Below are positions 44,449-53,935 of a stretch of DNA of 64,000 bases, in pieces. The notes under the pieces were generated by a model. That model made no database searches and was not told the DNA's origin. It worked only from the letters and a program-made list of their open reading frames with translations. A program made the position numbers and the translations under genes. Origin of the DNA: JAGQPD01 sp020426865 (GTDB taxonomy: Bacteria; Planctomycetota; Planctomycetia; Pirellulales; Pirellulaceae); assembly GCA_041399065.1 (NCBI GenBank), contig JAWKTN010000001.1:1426001-1490000 (forward strand). The letters run 5' to 3'. Positions within the stretch are counted from its first letter, which is position 1. Each line of letters begins with the position of its first letter.

Positions 44449-46215
44449 ATGGCGGCCAGACAACGCAGTATTGTGCGAATCACGTCGAATTACGTGCGAC
44501 TCCTCACGTGCTTCGTGATGGGGTTGGTGCTTGTTCGCGTGCTGCTACAACTGGGCACCGATGCATTTGGGTTGATCGTCCTGTTAGGGGCCGGAACCGG
44601 CCTGGCCACAGCCCTGCGGGAGATCGTGCGTGCGAGCCTCATTCCCGAGCTTGGCGCGGCGTTCCACAGTGGCAGCGATTCGCGGTTTCGCGCTGCTTTT
44701 CAGACGGCACAAGTCATTTGCCTGGTCGCAGCATTGGCCACGTTCGTCGGTTTCGGTGTTCTTGCATGGACAATTCCTCGGTTGCAGATTCCCGCCACCC
44801 TGCAGAGCGCGGCCGGGTTCTTCTTGTGGTCCAAGGCAGTGCAAAGTTTCTTCACCGTCGCCTTGGCCCCGGCGTTTAACCTGTACGTAATCTCCGAACG
44901 GATGGTCGCCTTCAATGCCTGGACGGTCGTTGAGCGCGCCGGGGAACTGCTCGCCGCCCTGTCTGTGGTCCTGCTGTTTCCGCACGCCGAGGCAGCTCAG
45001 CAAGTTATGGCGTTTGGTCTGTACTCCAGCTTCTTCGGTTCGCTGTCACTGCTGCTGCCGGTCGCGATCATGATCGCCTCCGATGCGAGACTGCGGACGA
45101 CGACATGGTTGGTAACTGGCCAGTCGCTGCGGACCATGCTGCACTCGGTCGGATGGAACTCCGTCGTCGTTGTCGCCATGAACATGTACACGCGAATGGA
45201 CATGTTCATCATGAATTATCTCTTTGGCCTATTTGGCAACCTGGTCTTTGGCGTAGCCGTGCAGTTGACGTTTTACGTGCGACAATTGACGATGGGAATG
45301 GTAACGGGCGTGGACGCCGTAACGGCACGGCTGGCGGGGAATAACCCGGCAGCGATTCGAACGTTGTTGCATCAGTCGACGCGTTTGCAGTGCTTGCTGG
45401 TGTTTCCCGCAACGGTCGCCTTGCTGGTTTTGACGAAACCCTTGCTGCAACTGTGGGTTGGGCCGCGGTTGCAGTCGCCTGGCGAGCAACTGCCGGTGAT
45501 CGCCGTGCTCGTTCGGATCCTCGTAATTGGTACTGCGGCGAGAAGTATCTCTGAAGGATGGATGCGGATCCTATCCGGGGCAGGGCACGTACGCACCTAC
45601 GCACCGGCAGTGTTGCTGGGGGCAGTTTTCAATCCGGCATTCGCGCTGTTGCTGGTGAACTGGCTGCCGGAAGACCGACGCTACGCGGGACCCGCACTCG
45701 CGTTTACCGTCCTGTTGCTGGTGGTACACCTATTTTGGCTGCCCCAAATCGTTGCGCGGCATTTTCAGATTTCATTGCGAGAGACCGTCGCTCCGCTGCT
45801 GGCACCGCTGCTGGTTACCGCAGTCTCAAGTCTCTGCTTTCTGCCGTTGTTTATTGTCGGCCATGTTGCCATGAGCTCACTGCTAATGCTCAGCGGCGGT
45901 TATCTCTCTTGCTGCGTGGTGCTGTCGCTGATCTTTGTTCTCGACAGCCGCGAACGAAGTCGGCTTTGGAATGCAATGGGAGGGCGACACAGCACCGTGG
46001 AAGTCAGCAATCCAGACAAAACGGAACTGGTCGCTGCTGACGGTGTGCGACTGGACACGGCACACGGTCGACATGCACCAGCGGCGACCGCCGAACAATC
46101 GTCGCGAAAGGCAGTCGTCACCGTGCGAGGTTCGCGCCTCGCGCACCTTGGACATAGGGACAATCCCAGTGAAGACAACGCTCACAAAGGCACGACGCAT
46201 GCACCAAAAACGTGA
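44449..46215 (+). CDS. Polysaccharide flippase (Wzx / MATE-MOP superfamily)
   Basis: 588 residues with about twelve to fourteen membrane helices from RITSNYVRLLTCFVMGLVLV onward, the Wzx pattern, then a polar tail of about 80 residues (ERSRLWNAMGG to the end) not expected in Wzx. It would flip the undecaprenyl-linked repeat unit to the periplasm. The ATG at 44449 follows GGAAGGAAAGG. Its 3' end overlaps the next start by 17 bases. Confidence 0.9.
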   Translation: MAARQRSIVRITSNYVRLLTCFVMGLVLVRVLLQLGTDAFGLIVLLGAGTGLATALREIVRASLIPELGAAFHSGSDSRFRAAFQTAQVICLVAALATFVGFGVLAWTIPRLQIPATLQSAAGFFLWSKAVQSFFTVALAPAFNLYVISERMVAFNAWTVVERAGELLAALSVVLLFPHAEAAQQVMAFGLYSSFFGSLSLLLPVAIMIASDARLRTTTWLVTGQSLRTMLHSVGWNSVVVVAMNMYTRMDMFIMNYLFGLFGNLVFGVAVQLTFYVRQLTMGMVTGVDAVTARLAGNNPAAIRTLLHQSTRLQCLLVFPATVALLVLTKPLLQLWVGPRLQSPGEQLPVIAVLVRILVIGTAARSISEGWMRILSGAGHVRTYAPAVLLGAVFNPAFALLLVNWLPEDRRYAGPALAFTVLLLVVHLFWLPQIVARHFQISLRETVAPLLAPLLVTAVSSLCFLPLFIVGHVAMSSLLMLSGGYLSCCVVLSLIFVLDSRERSRLWNAMGGRHSTVEVSNPDKTELVAADGVRLDTAHGRHAPAATAEQSSRKAVVTVRGSRLAHLGHRDNPSEDNAHKGTTHAPKT

Positions 46216-46978
46216 TCTCTTCTTGCCACCCCTGCGAATGGTCAACAATTGGTTCTCCGAAACCGACTGGAAGAACCGGGCGCGTGCCAGTGCGCTGCGG
46301 TTTCGGAACGCACTGCCGCGAGAATTAATGGTGCGGGCCGGCGATACCGTTGTGCAAGTTGGCATGTGGCGCGAGCGTAATCTAAGGCGGCTGGCGCAGT
46401 GCGTGGGCTCTTCGGGCCAGGTTGTGTTGATCGAAGCCGACCAACATGTCGCCCAGAGAATGGCAAAATATTGTCATTCAATTGGTTTGCGTCAGGTGAC
46501 CATTGTCAACAAAGGCGCGTGGCACGAACGCGGTACGTTGGAACTGAACGTGGGACAATCGGCAGCGAACAATCGGTTGGAGGCGGATGACGTGGTGATG
46601 TTAGGCGAAGTCAACACGAACGCTTTCGCGGGTGTGCGGACGATCGAGGTCGATACCGTTGACAATATCCTGGCCGAGTTGGGAATTGACCATGTCGATT
46701 ATGTGGAAGTCTCCGTCAATGGTGTGGAGCGGCAGGTATTGCAGGGGATGCGACGAACGTTGTCGCAGGTGCGCCGCATATTTGTTGCCGGTTATGCACG
46801 GACGGAGCAAGGGACGCGCCCCACGAATGTTGTCGTGGCCGAAGCACTTGCCGACCGCGGGCTACAAACCTGCATTTCCTGTAAAACACCCCCACGTCAA
46901 GCGAGATTCGACCCCGAAGCAGCTCGCCAATGGGGGCACCAGGATGGACATGTGTTTGCGTGGCGGAAAGCCGCATAG
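46199..46978 (+). CDS. FkbM-family methyltransferase
   Basis: 259 residues. SAM-binding Rossmann start VVQVGMWRERNLRRLA...GQVVLIEAD, then the FkbM region IEVDTVDNILAELGIDHVDYVEVSVNGVERQVLQGM. FkbM enzymes O-methylate sugars or polyketides. AAAGG eight bases before the ATG at 46199 sets the start; the longer upstream frame is the flippase gene read in another frame. The first Gly of the SAM loop is preceded by Val-Gln-Val, a slightly degenerate motif. Confidence 0.82.
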   Translation: MHQKRDLFLPPLRMVNNWFSETDWKNRARASALRFRNALPRELMVRAGDTVVQVGMWRERNLRRLAQCVGSSGQVVLIEADQHVAQRMAKYCHSIGLRQVTIVNKGAWHERGTLELNVGQSAANNRLEADDVVMLGEVNTNAFAGVRTIEVDTVDNILAELGIDHVDYVEVSVNGVERQVLQGMRRTLSQVRRIFVAGYARTEQGTRPTNVVVAEALADRGLQTCISCKTPPRQARFDPEAARQWGHQDGHVFAWRKAA

Positions 46979-47041
46979 GATTCGGCGCGTTGTCGGCGAA
47001 CGTTGGTCGGTCAGTAGGTTGAAGAACGGTTTGGGATTGTG

Positions 47042-47761
47042 ATGCGGGGAATAAGACATCTGTTTGTTAGCGCCGTGCTGCGGGCCGCGGCGTCCGGTTC
47101 GACCATCATGCCCTCGCTGGCCGTCGAGCTGATTGCCAGGTCCAGCGGGTGGGTCGCTGGTACACTATTGCAACGCAATGCGTTCGGCGTTGAACGCCGA
47201 TGTCGCGGATTCATGCGATCGCATCGTTGGCGAACCTCCGGCTTGCAGCTCGATCGCGGCGTCCAGATTGAGTGTCCCGGAAATCTGCAGTTGGGTGAGA
47301 ATGTCACACTATTTGGCGGAACCCATCTGGTCGCCGGCCGTAGCGGCCAGATCGCAGTTGGCGACCACACGCATATTGGACGCAATTGCGTTATCTCTGG
47401 GCTCGGAGGAATCACCATTGGCGGCGGATGTTCGATCTCGTCGCTGGTCAGCATCTACAGTGTGTCGAATCACTACCATCACGATCCACAACTTCCCATC
47501 GTGGACAACGGCGTGCATTACGGGCCAGTGCAGATCGGAAACGATGTATGGATCGGAACTGGGGCCGCCATCCTCCCGGGCGTAACGATTGGCGACCACG
47601 CCGTCGTCGGGGCGGGCGCGGTCGTGAACCGGGATGTGCCTCCATGGATGGTCGTCGTGGGTGTACCGGCGCGGATCCTGAAAGACCGTCGAGAATCGCA
47701 GCGTCCTTCGTCGTTGCTGCCCGCATCCCACGACAAAGCGACTCACCGCCGCTCCGCATAG
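47042..47761 (+). CDS. Hexapeptide-repeat acyltransferase
   Basis: 239 residues. After an N-terminal part of 75 residues with hydrophobic character, left-handed beta-helix repeats run from GVQIECPGNLQLGENV to IGDHAVVGAGAVVNRDVPPW. The loop SNHYHHDPQLP supplies the likely catalytic His, as in galactoside/maltose O-acetyltransferases. It probably O-acetylates the glycan or precursor. A GTG directly before the ATG is an alternative start. Confidence 0.88.
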   Translation: MRGIRHLFVSAVLRAAASGSTIMPSLAVELIARSSGWVAGTLLQRNAFGVERRCRGFMRSHRWRTSGLQLDRGVQIECPGNLQLGENVTLFGGTHLVAGRSGQIAVGDHTHIGRNCVISGLGGITIGGGCSISSLVSIYSVSNHYHHDPQLPIVDNGVHYGPVQIGNDVWIGTGAAILPGVTIGDHAVVGAGAVVNRDVPPWMVVVGVPARILKDRRESQRPSSLLPASHDKATHRRSA

Positions 47762-47763
47762 GT

Positions 47764-47775
47764 ATATGTACATAT
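47764..47775. promoter_or_regulatory. AT-rich 12-bp perfect palindrome over the start codon of the deacetylase gene
   Basis: ATATGTACATAT is fully self-complementary and includes the AT of the start codon at 47774. It could be a protein-binding site or reduce translation; no direct evidence. Confidence 0.35.
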
Positions 47776-48643
47776 GTATATTAATGTAGCGAGGCCGAAT
47801 GCGTGGTTGCGGTGGGGGCGCGCGGGAGTCCGGCGCGGCGTGGTCGAGATGATGGCGGCGTATGGCCAGTGGCAAGGTGGTTTGGAGCGAGTTGCCGGGG
47901 TCCCGCGACTGCAGATCCTGTTGCTGCACGACGTGCGGCGAGAAGAGGAGTCTGGTTTTAGCGAGTTACTTCGCCATTTGCAGCGGCACTACGAGTTTGT
48001 CGGTTATTCGGAGGCGCTGAGGCGCGTGCACGACGACCGTATCGACCGGCCATTGATGGCGTTCAGCTTTGATGACGGGATAAAGTCGTGTGCCAGGGCA
48101 GCGGAGATCATGGAGCGATTTGGTGCCGTTGGTTGCTTTTTTGTCTGCACATCGATGTTGAATCACCCGAGTGCGGCGGTGCGTGCGGAATTCTGTCGGC
48201 AGCAGCTTTGGACGCCGACGGTTGAATTTCTGAATTGGGATCAACTGGAATCGTTGCGCGCCAGAGGGCACGAAATTGGCAACCATACGAGCGGGCACCT
48301 ACGGCTGTCGATGCTAGGTGAGCAGCAAATGATTGACGAGATCGGCGAGGCGCATTGGCAGTTGCGTTCTCGGTTGGGTCATTGTGACCATTTTGCCTGG
48401 CCTTACGGTCAGGATCGTGACTTCACACCGGCGGCAGGGCGGTTTGTGGAGCAGCTGGGGTATCGATCATGTGCCTCGGGGGTGCGAGGTGCGGTGACAG
48501 CGGTCGCAGCCGGACAGACGGTAGAAGGATCAGGCATGATTTATTTGCGGCGTGAGTCGGTGGAGGCGGGCTGGCCGCTTCGGCACATAGACCACTTCCT
48601 TGTCCGCAGCGCGTGGCCGACGAACGCACGGCGAGCAGCGTGA
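47774..48643 (+). CDS. Polysaccharide deacetylase (NodB/CE4-type), operon copy
   Basis: 289 residues. Catalytic FSFDDG and metal-binding HEIGNHTSGHLRLS are the CE4 motifs, with WPYGQD as motif 3. It removes acetyl groups from the glycan or its lipid-linked unit. There is no classical signal peptide. The ribosome site is poor and the ATG sits in an AT-rich palindrome, so expression may be lower than that of its neighbours. Confidence 0.87.
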   Translation: MYINVARPNAWLRWGRAGVRRGVVEMMAAYGQWQGGLERVAGVPRLQILLLHDVRREEESGFSELLRHLQRHYEFVGYSEALRRVHDDRIDRPLMAFSFDDGIKSCARAAEIMERFGAVGCFFVCTSMLNHPSAAVRAEFCRQQLWTPTVEFLNWDQLESLRARGHEIGNHTSGHLRLSMLGEQQMIDEIGEAHWQLRSRLGHCDHFAWPYGQDRDFTPAAGRFVEQLGYRSCASGVRGAVTAVAAGQTVEGSGMIYLRRESVEAGWPLRHIDHFLVRSAWPTNARRAA

Positions 48644-48691
48644 CGATGTGGGTCGTCGAATAGGGTATTCAGAGCGAGACAATAGAGCGTC

Positions 48692-50194
48692 ATGGCCAGT
48701 CGACAATCTCAACCGCTGACAATGCTGATCTTGCTGATCTGTACGGCTGGTTTCTTTCTGGCAAGCCTATTCGAAAAAAATATGATGTTCGCCGCCGTGG
48801 GAATGCTGGCGCTGTCGATCGTCGCTATCCCGATGTTATGGCAATCCCGAATCGATTGGTTTTCACCTTGGAGTTTCGTGATCCTCTCCGTGGCACTTGG
48901 CGGTGCTGCGCGCGGTATCTGCATTTCTTTGATGTGGCCGGATCCAACCTCCATCGAGTTGATGTTTTTGTTGGGCGAGGACGTCGAGTTCTTCCTGTTT
49001 CCGTGGGGGATCATGTTGCTCGGGCTGGTGGCGATGACGGTAGGGTACTTTGGCGCCCGAGGCAAGTCGGATCAGATTCGCCGTTGGGTGGGGAATCTGC
49101 AATGGAACGAAGGGCGACTGAAATTTGTTGTAGCATTCGTCTTTGTGGTTTCGCTCGGCGCTACCATCCAGTACGTCCGCAACACAGGAGGATTCTCGTC
49201 GGGGGTGATTTCGGGAAAACGCACTGTGATTTCTGATGTCGATATTTCCAGCGACACGGAATTCAACCAATTCGGCTATCTGCGGCAAATGGCCAAGATG
49301 GCCAACTTCGCCTACCTGACAGTACTTGGGTATGCCTTGTTTCACAAACGGCGGATACCAGTCAGTCACACGGTAGTTCTCGTATTCCTATTCTTCGGCG
49401 CTTGCGCATTGCCGTTCTATACCAGCAGCCGTTTACCCATTGTCTGGACCTTCTGCGGTACCGGAGCGCTACTCTACTACTCGGGAAAGGAATTCGCGCT
49501 GCAGCGATTGATGGTCGTGGGGTTGATGGGCATCATTGTGTACTTTGGGATGTCAGTCATTCGCGGGAAGAAGGAGGCGGGCGCGGCGATCGCCGAGAGC
49601 ACCGGCGTGGAGCGATTGGCGGAAGGGTTTGTGATTCACCGCAACTTCTTTGGCATCACCAAGACCGCACACGTGATCAATGCCGTCCCGGAACTGTTGG
49701 ACTTTCAATATGGTTATACCTTTGGCGTATGGCTGGTTGCACCGGTTCCGCGAGCGATCTGGTCGACCAAGCCGCTCATCCACTCTGGGCCGATCATCGG
49801 AAACGTCGTTTATGGGAACACGGTTTCGGGAGTCCCTCCTGGGCTGATTGGTGAATTGTACTGGAATTTCGGCTCCGCCGGTGTCGTGCTCGGTTGCTTC
49901 GCCGTCGGGCGGTTGCTGCGTATCATGGGTGACTCATTTCGGCCCCGGCATGGAAAGGACCTGAAGCTCCTCCTGTTGTACGTTACCGGGCCCATGCGAT
50001 TAGGGTTCGAGATGCTTGGCAATAGTGCGGGATTCGGTTGCATGGTCGTGGCCATGGATCTGGCGACGATCGGCCTGCTCTTGTTCCTCGCAACCGATTA
50101 TGCCCCCAATAAGTCGACGCGCGGCCAACGCGTGGCAGGCCGCAAAGTCACATCGGCTTCGTCGACCGATGCCGGCAGGCCGTTGGCGGCTTGA
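48692..50194 (+). CDS. O-antigen/exopolysaccharide polymerase (Wzy-like)
   Basis: 500 residues with about eleven membrane helices (LTMLILLICTAGFFLASL, MMFAAVGMLALSIVAIPML and on) and a large periplasmic loop between later helices (RGKKEAGAAIAES ... IWSTKPLIHSGPIIGNVVYG). That is the layout of O-antigen polymerases and oligosaccharide repeat unit polymerases, whose primary sequence is poorly conserved. Position with flippase and initiating transferase supports Wzy. Confidence 0.82.
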   Translation: MASRQSQPLTMLILLICTAGFFLASLFEKNMMFAAVGMLALSIVAIPMLWQSRIDWFSPWSFVILSVALGGAARGICISLMWPDPTSIELMFLLGEDVEFFLFPWGIMLLGLVAMTVGYFGARGKSDQIRRWVGNLQWNEGRLKFVVAFVFVVSLGATIQYVRNTGGFSSGVISGKRTVISDVDISSDTEFNQFGYLRQMAKMANFAYLTVLGYALFHKRRIPVSHTVVLVFLFFGACALPFYTSSRLPIVWTFCGTGALLYYSGKEFALQRLMVVGLMGIIVYFGMSVIRGKKEAGAAIAESTGVERLAEGFVIHRNFFGITKTAHVINAVPELLDFQYGYTFGVWLVAPVPRAIWSTKPLIHSGPIIGNVVYGNTVSGVPPGLIGELYWNFGSAGVVLGCFAVGRLLRIMGDSFRPRHGKDLKLLLLYVTGPMRLGFEMLGNSAGFGCMVVAMDLATIGLLLFLATDYAPNKSTRGQRVAGRKVTSASSTDAGRPLAA

Positions 50195-50243
50195 AGTCAA
50201 CATTATTCAATCGACCTAGGCACGAAGACATGGAAGTCAAGAC

Positions 50244-51386
50244 ATGAACTCAAACGTTCAATCACCAGTGCGATTGGCGATCAACGCTATCCCCATCCGT
50301 CCCGGTGGCGGGTTGACCGTACTTTTGGGACTCTTGCAAGGGTTGCGGCAGCAGCACGCCTGCCAGCGGATCGAAGTGTATACGCACGCCGACGACACGT
50401 CGCAGGCAGTTCGCGAGTCGGGATTGGCCGACGACGTGCACGCACCGCTGGAAGGGTCCACGGGACCGCAGGTGTTTCTGTGGCAAAACACGAAATTCGG
50501 CCGTCAACTCCGTCGACGGGAGACCAACGTGTTGTTGACGTTCAACCACTACTTGCGAAACATTCCCTGTCCGCAGGTCATCTATCACTTGAATCTAAGA
50601 CGCTTTTCCCGCAAATTCCGTGACCGTCGGTTCGCCAGCGTCCTCCAGGAAGCGGTACGCGACTGGTCGGCCCGTGCCGCATTGGTCCACGGTGAGGCGA
50701 ACGTATTTGAATCGGAGTTCTTACATCGTTCCGCCGTCCACGCGACAGGTGTCACGCCGCGAGGAGGCGAAGTCGTCTACATTGGCTTGCCAAACGAACT
50801 GGTTGACGGAGCTGCCGCCGCAAGCGGCGGCTTCGCCAACGAACCGCGATTGATTGCAATCACGAGTCCCCATCCACACAAAGACAACGCCACGCTATTG
50901 CGGACGCTGGCCCGACTATGTGCGATGCGACCGGACGTTCCCTGGCACTTGGACATTGCCGGTGGACATCATCGCAGCGTGTGGGCTGCGTATGAGTCGT
51001 TAGCGGAACGACTGGGCGTAAGTAATCGCATTACCTGGCACGGCTTCTGCGATCATCAGCAGTTGGATATGCTGCTTCGCCAATCACTTTGCTTAGTGGC
51101 GACGAGTGCTTTGGAGTCGTTCGCGATGGTACCGCTAGAAGCAATGGCACGTTGCTGTCCGCCGATTGTAACGAATGTGGCGGCGATGCCGGAAAGCGTT
51201 GGCGATGCGGGGATTATCGTCCCCGCTCACAACCCCACGGCATTCGCAAATGCCGTGATTTCACTCTACGACGACCCGGCCTTTCGAGCTCGGATGGTCA
51301 ACGCAGGGCTCCAACACATTCAGCGTTTTCGCTGGTCGTCCTGCGGAGCTCAGTTTCAACAAATTTTCCGTAAGTTATGCGCTTAG
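50244..51386 (+). CDS. Family 4 glycosyltransferase 2
   Basis: 380 residues of GT-B fold. N-terminal INAIPIRPGGGLTVLLGLLQGL binds the acceptor side; the C-terminal ATSALESFAMVPLEAMA is the EX7E donor motif of GT4 enzymes. It adds one sugar to the repeat unit. GGAAG precedes the ATG. The methyltransferase start lies 15 bases after its stop. Confidence 0.92.
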   Translation: MNSNVQSPVRLAINAIPIRPGGGLTVLLGLLQGLRQQHACQRIEVYTHADDTSQAVRESGLADDVHAPLEGSTGPQVFLWQNTKFGRQLRRRETNVLLTFNHYLRNIPCPQVIYHLNLRRFSRKFRDRRFASVLQEAVRDWSARAALVHGEANVFESEFLHRSAVHATGVTPRGGEVVYIGLPNELVDGAAAASGGFANEPRLIAITSPHPHKDNATLLRTLARLCAMRPDVPWHLDIAGGHHRSVWAAYESLAERLGVSNRITWHGFCDHQQLDMLLRQSLCLVATSALESFAMVPLEAMARCCPPIVTNVAAMPESVGDAGIIVPAHNPTAFANAVISLYDDPAFRARMVNAGLQHIQRFRWSSCGAQFQQIFRKLCA

Positions 51387-51400
51387 TCGAGGGCACAGAG

Positions 51401-52408
51401 ATGGCGGATTACAGTTTTACGTCCAAGAGTACTCCGAATTGTATCAATTGCGGGACACCGACGCGGTTGTTTGTCCGCCATAAGAGTATCAGCGACATGT
51501 TTCAATGCATCCGCTGCGGATTAATCATCGCCAATCCTGGCGATTATCTTCGAGAGGACGACTACCAGCCGCTGACGAGTGTTGATTCGCTAACGGATGA
51601 AGACAAACAACGTTTTTCACTGGTGTTCAGCGAAGGGATCGACACCTCGGACGGCGACGGGAACATGTACGCCGATTTCGGGATGTCTCAGGAAGCGATG
51701 GCAGGTGGGCTATTCGCGCTCGTGCAGGAGGCGATTGGCGATTTCACTTCATTGACATCACGTGACAGGTTCCATGTGCTGGACGTCGGATGCGCTACTG
51801 GCTTCTTGCTGGCTGAGTTCCGGCAAGCGTATCCGCAGGCGATTCTGCGTGGGGTCGAACCGTCGCCCGTGTCGTGCCGGAAGGCGAGACAACTCTATCG
51901 ATTGAACGTACACGAAGGGACGATGCGGACGTTCGATTCGCAAGGGCTGCAATTCGACGTAGTCACGATTATTGGCAACCTGCAACTGCATGAAGACCCG
52001 TTTCAGACGTTGCGCGATGTCTATCGCGTGATGAAGCCGGGCGGCTTGCTCGTCTACCATATGAAGAACCCCTTCTCGTCCGCGCGGCGCCTGGCCCGAG
52101 TCGCTGCGTCGCTGCCGGCGGTGAAGAATTCACGGTTGACCAATTTGGCTGTCGAACGCGGTTACCTTTGCATGCGGTACGCGGCAAGTAAAGCACTGCT
52201 AACAGAGAAGACCAACGAGATCGGCTTTGACACGCTCGAAGTTCGCACGATCCCACCCCGAATGCTCGCCTACTCAAATTCTGATAAGGCTCACGCCAAA
52301 GGTCTTGTCGGCAAAATCTGGAAAGTGCTTGATCAGATCGACACCGTCCTGGAACAACGTGCCTGGATTCAGATCACGTGCCTGAAGCCTAAGGACGCGA
52401 ATGCCTGA
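51401..52408 (+). CDS. Class I SAM methyltransferase with N-terminal zinc-finger-like segment
   Basis: 335 residues. CINCGTPTRLF...FQCIRCGLI is a Cys4 zinc knuckle (about residues 14-41). The SAM loop follows as VLDVGCATGFLLAEF, then VTIIGNLQLHEDPFQTL and MKPGGLLVYHM. This is the layout of sugar C-methyltransferases and related glycan-cluster methyltransferases. ATG 51401 is chosen for GAGGG eight bases upstream; ATG 51377 would overlap the glycosyltransferase gene. Last gene of the operon. Confidence 0.88.
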   Translation: MADYSFTSKSTPNCINCGTPTRLFVRHKSISDMFQCIRCGLIIANPGDYLREDDYQPLTSVDSLTDEDKQRFSLVFSEGIDTSDGDGNMYADFGMSQEAMAGGLFALVQEAIGDFTSLTSRDRFHVLDVGCATGFLLAEFRQAYPQAILRGVEPSPVSCRKARQLYRLNVHEGTMRTFDSQGLQFDVVTIIGNLQLHEDPFQTLRDVYRVMKPGGLLVYHMKNPFSSARRLARVAASLPAVKNSRLTNLAVERGYLCMRYAASKALLTEKTNEIGFDTLEVRTIPPRMLAYSNSDKAHAKGLVGKIWKVLDQIDTVLEQRAWIQITCLKPKDANA

Positions 52409-52481
52409 GAATGTGTTGTTCCGCGTGCGCTGACGGGGGAAGGCAGGATGATGTGGGGCAGGATGATGATGGCGGATACCT

Positions 52482-52499
52482 TGTGGTTCGAGGTATTGA
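52482..52499 (+). repeat. 18-bp dispersed word, copy 2
   Basis: Identical to 14843-14860. Flanking ATACC and GGTAT could form a short stem. It lies between the operon end and the terminator at 52553. Confidence 0.7.
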
Positions 52500-52552
52500 C
52501 ACCACACCCCGAACCGCTTGCAACCGATCGTCCGACTTCTTCCACAAAAAAA

Positions 52553-52577
52553 CCTCCTAGGGATCACCCCCAGGAGG
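52553..52577. terminator. Bidirectional intrinsic terminator
   Basis: CCTCCT and AGGAGG form the stem, with a further inner GGG/CCC. On the minus strand it is followed by seven T, on the plus strand by CTTTT. It ends the PEP-CTERM gene (72 bases past its stop) and can also stop the exopolysaccharide operon. Confidence 0.85.
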
Positions 52578-52648
52578 CTTTTCTCATTTCATCAACAGTC
52601 AGTCCCCACCCCTGTCCGATTGGATAGGCGGAGAAAACTCGCAATTTC

Positions 52649-53935
52649 TTAACGGCGGCGGAGTGCTGCTAACGCCAAGAGGCTTAGCAGACTTAGCACA
52701 CCGGTGGCCGGTTCGGGGACCGACGAGACGGAAGCCGCAGCACCGGCCGTGGCCCCGAAGTTGTCCTTCCACACCGTGTAGTCAGCCGCGTCAACTTCGC
52801 CATTGGCGTTGCCGTCGGCGTCCAAGCTGGTTGTGGAACCAAAGTTGTCCTTCCAAATCGTATAGTCAGCCGCGTCAACTTCACCGTTCTTGTTATAGTC
52901 GCCCAACAATGGTGTCACGGTGCCGACCTTTGACGTAAGCGTGTAATTCTCGCCGTCGAAGGTGCCAGATGTCGAAAAGTAGTCACCAAACGTCAGGCCG
53001 TCTTTGCCGCTCTGCCCATTGGCCTGCAGAATGCCGCGATTCCACAATTCTTCCCAGGTGAGCTTCTCACCCAAATTGGGATACATGTTGTCGTTGTTGG
53101 AATCGATGGGGTTTTGGATCCCGTAATCGGTAATGATTTGACCGGGACCGGTGAAATTGATGGCGTAGGTCGGCTTTTCCGGAGTATCCAGCGAATAGAA
53201 ATCCCAGATCAACAGGTCGCCTGCGCCCGGCGAACTGTCGGGAAGATTGAGGTCACTTTCGCTCGACCACTTCCCACCCGTCAGATCCATCGTCCCGTCA
53301 TTGATGTTGATCGAGACACTGATGTTGGTGTTATTGGTCGTAGGATAACCCAACAGCAACTGCCCTTCGTTGATCAGCTGGCCGCCATTGGTGATATTGA
53401 CGTTTGTCACTTGGTCTGACGCCGAGCCCGAAAGGCCGCCCAACGCAAACCAACCACCGATTGGGTAAAACTCGGTGACCGACGAACCATTCGCTTCCGC
53501 GATTTCACCGCTGGAAGCTCCAACGCGACGGAACGTTCCGCCGTCAATGTTCAGCTCACTGGGATTCATCCGCGTCCAGTTATTGCCGTTGTTCGGGTCT
53601 TCTGTAATCACCTGTTGCCATGTGGCTCCGTCCTGAATCGTGAGCGTGCCGTTCTGGTTCATCCGAAAGTCACCCCACTGCCGCGAATCGTAAGTCACGA
53701 CCGATCCGCCGGCTATCACCGCATTCAACGGATCGGCACCTTCATAACCGTTCGTGCGCCCAGCTGACGTAAACCAGTCAATCGGCCCAATCCCGTCGTT
53801 CCACGCTGCCACGTCGTTCCATTCGCCTGTCGCGCCGCCAACCCAATTGAGATCAATCGCATGCGCCATCGACTGCGATGCCAGCACCACGCAAATCATC
53901 AGAACACTTCTACATAACCAATTGCTACACTTCAT
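52649..53935 (-). CDS. Secreted PEP-CTERM protein with dockerin-like repeats, paralogue A
   Basis: 428 residues: a signal peptide (VLMICVVLASQSMAHA), a beta-helix/pectate-lyase-like autotransporter-type body rich in Asn, Gly and Thr (NITNGGQLINEGQLLLG), two EF-hand-like dockerin repeats (GDYNKNGEVDAADYTIW and DADGNANGEVDAADYTVW) and a PEP-CTERM sorting tail (VPEPATG, a hydrophobic helix, RRR). Such proteins are exported and processed by exosortase. AGAGGA eight bases upstream sets the start. It is a close paralogue of the next minus-strand gene, including leader and terminator. Confidence 0.9.
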   Translation of the reverse strand: MKCSNWLCRSVLMICVVLASQSMAHAIDLNWVGGATGEWNDVAAWNDGIGPIDWFTSAGRTNGYEGADPLNAVIAGGSVVTYDSRQWGDFRMNQNGTLTIQDGATWQQVITEDPNNGNNWTRMNPSELNIDGGTFRRVGASSGEIAEANGSSVTEFYPIGGWFALGGLSGSASDQVTNVNITNGGQLINEGQLLLGYPTTNNTNISVSININDGTMDLTGGKWSSESDLNLPDSSPGAGDLLIWDFYSLDTPEKPTYAINFTGPGQIITDYGIQNPIDSNNDNMYPNLGEKLTWEELWNRGILQANGQSGKDGLTFGDYFSTSGTFDGENYTLTSKVGTVTPLLGDYNKNGEVDAADYTIWKDNFGSTTSLDADGNANGEVDAADYTVWKDNFGATAGAAASVSSVPEPATGVLSLLSLLALAALRRR

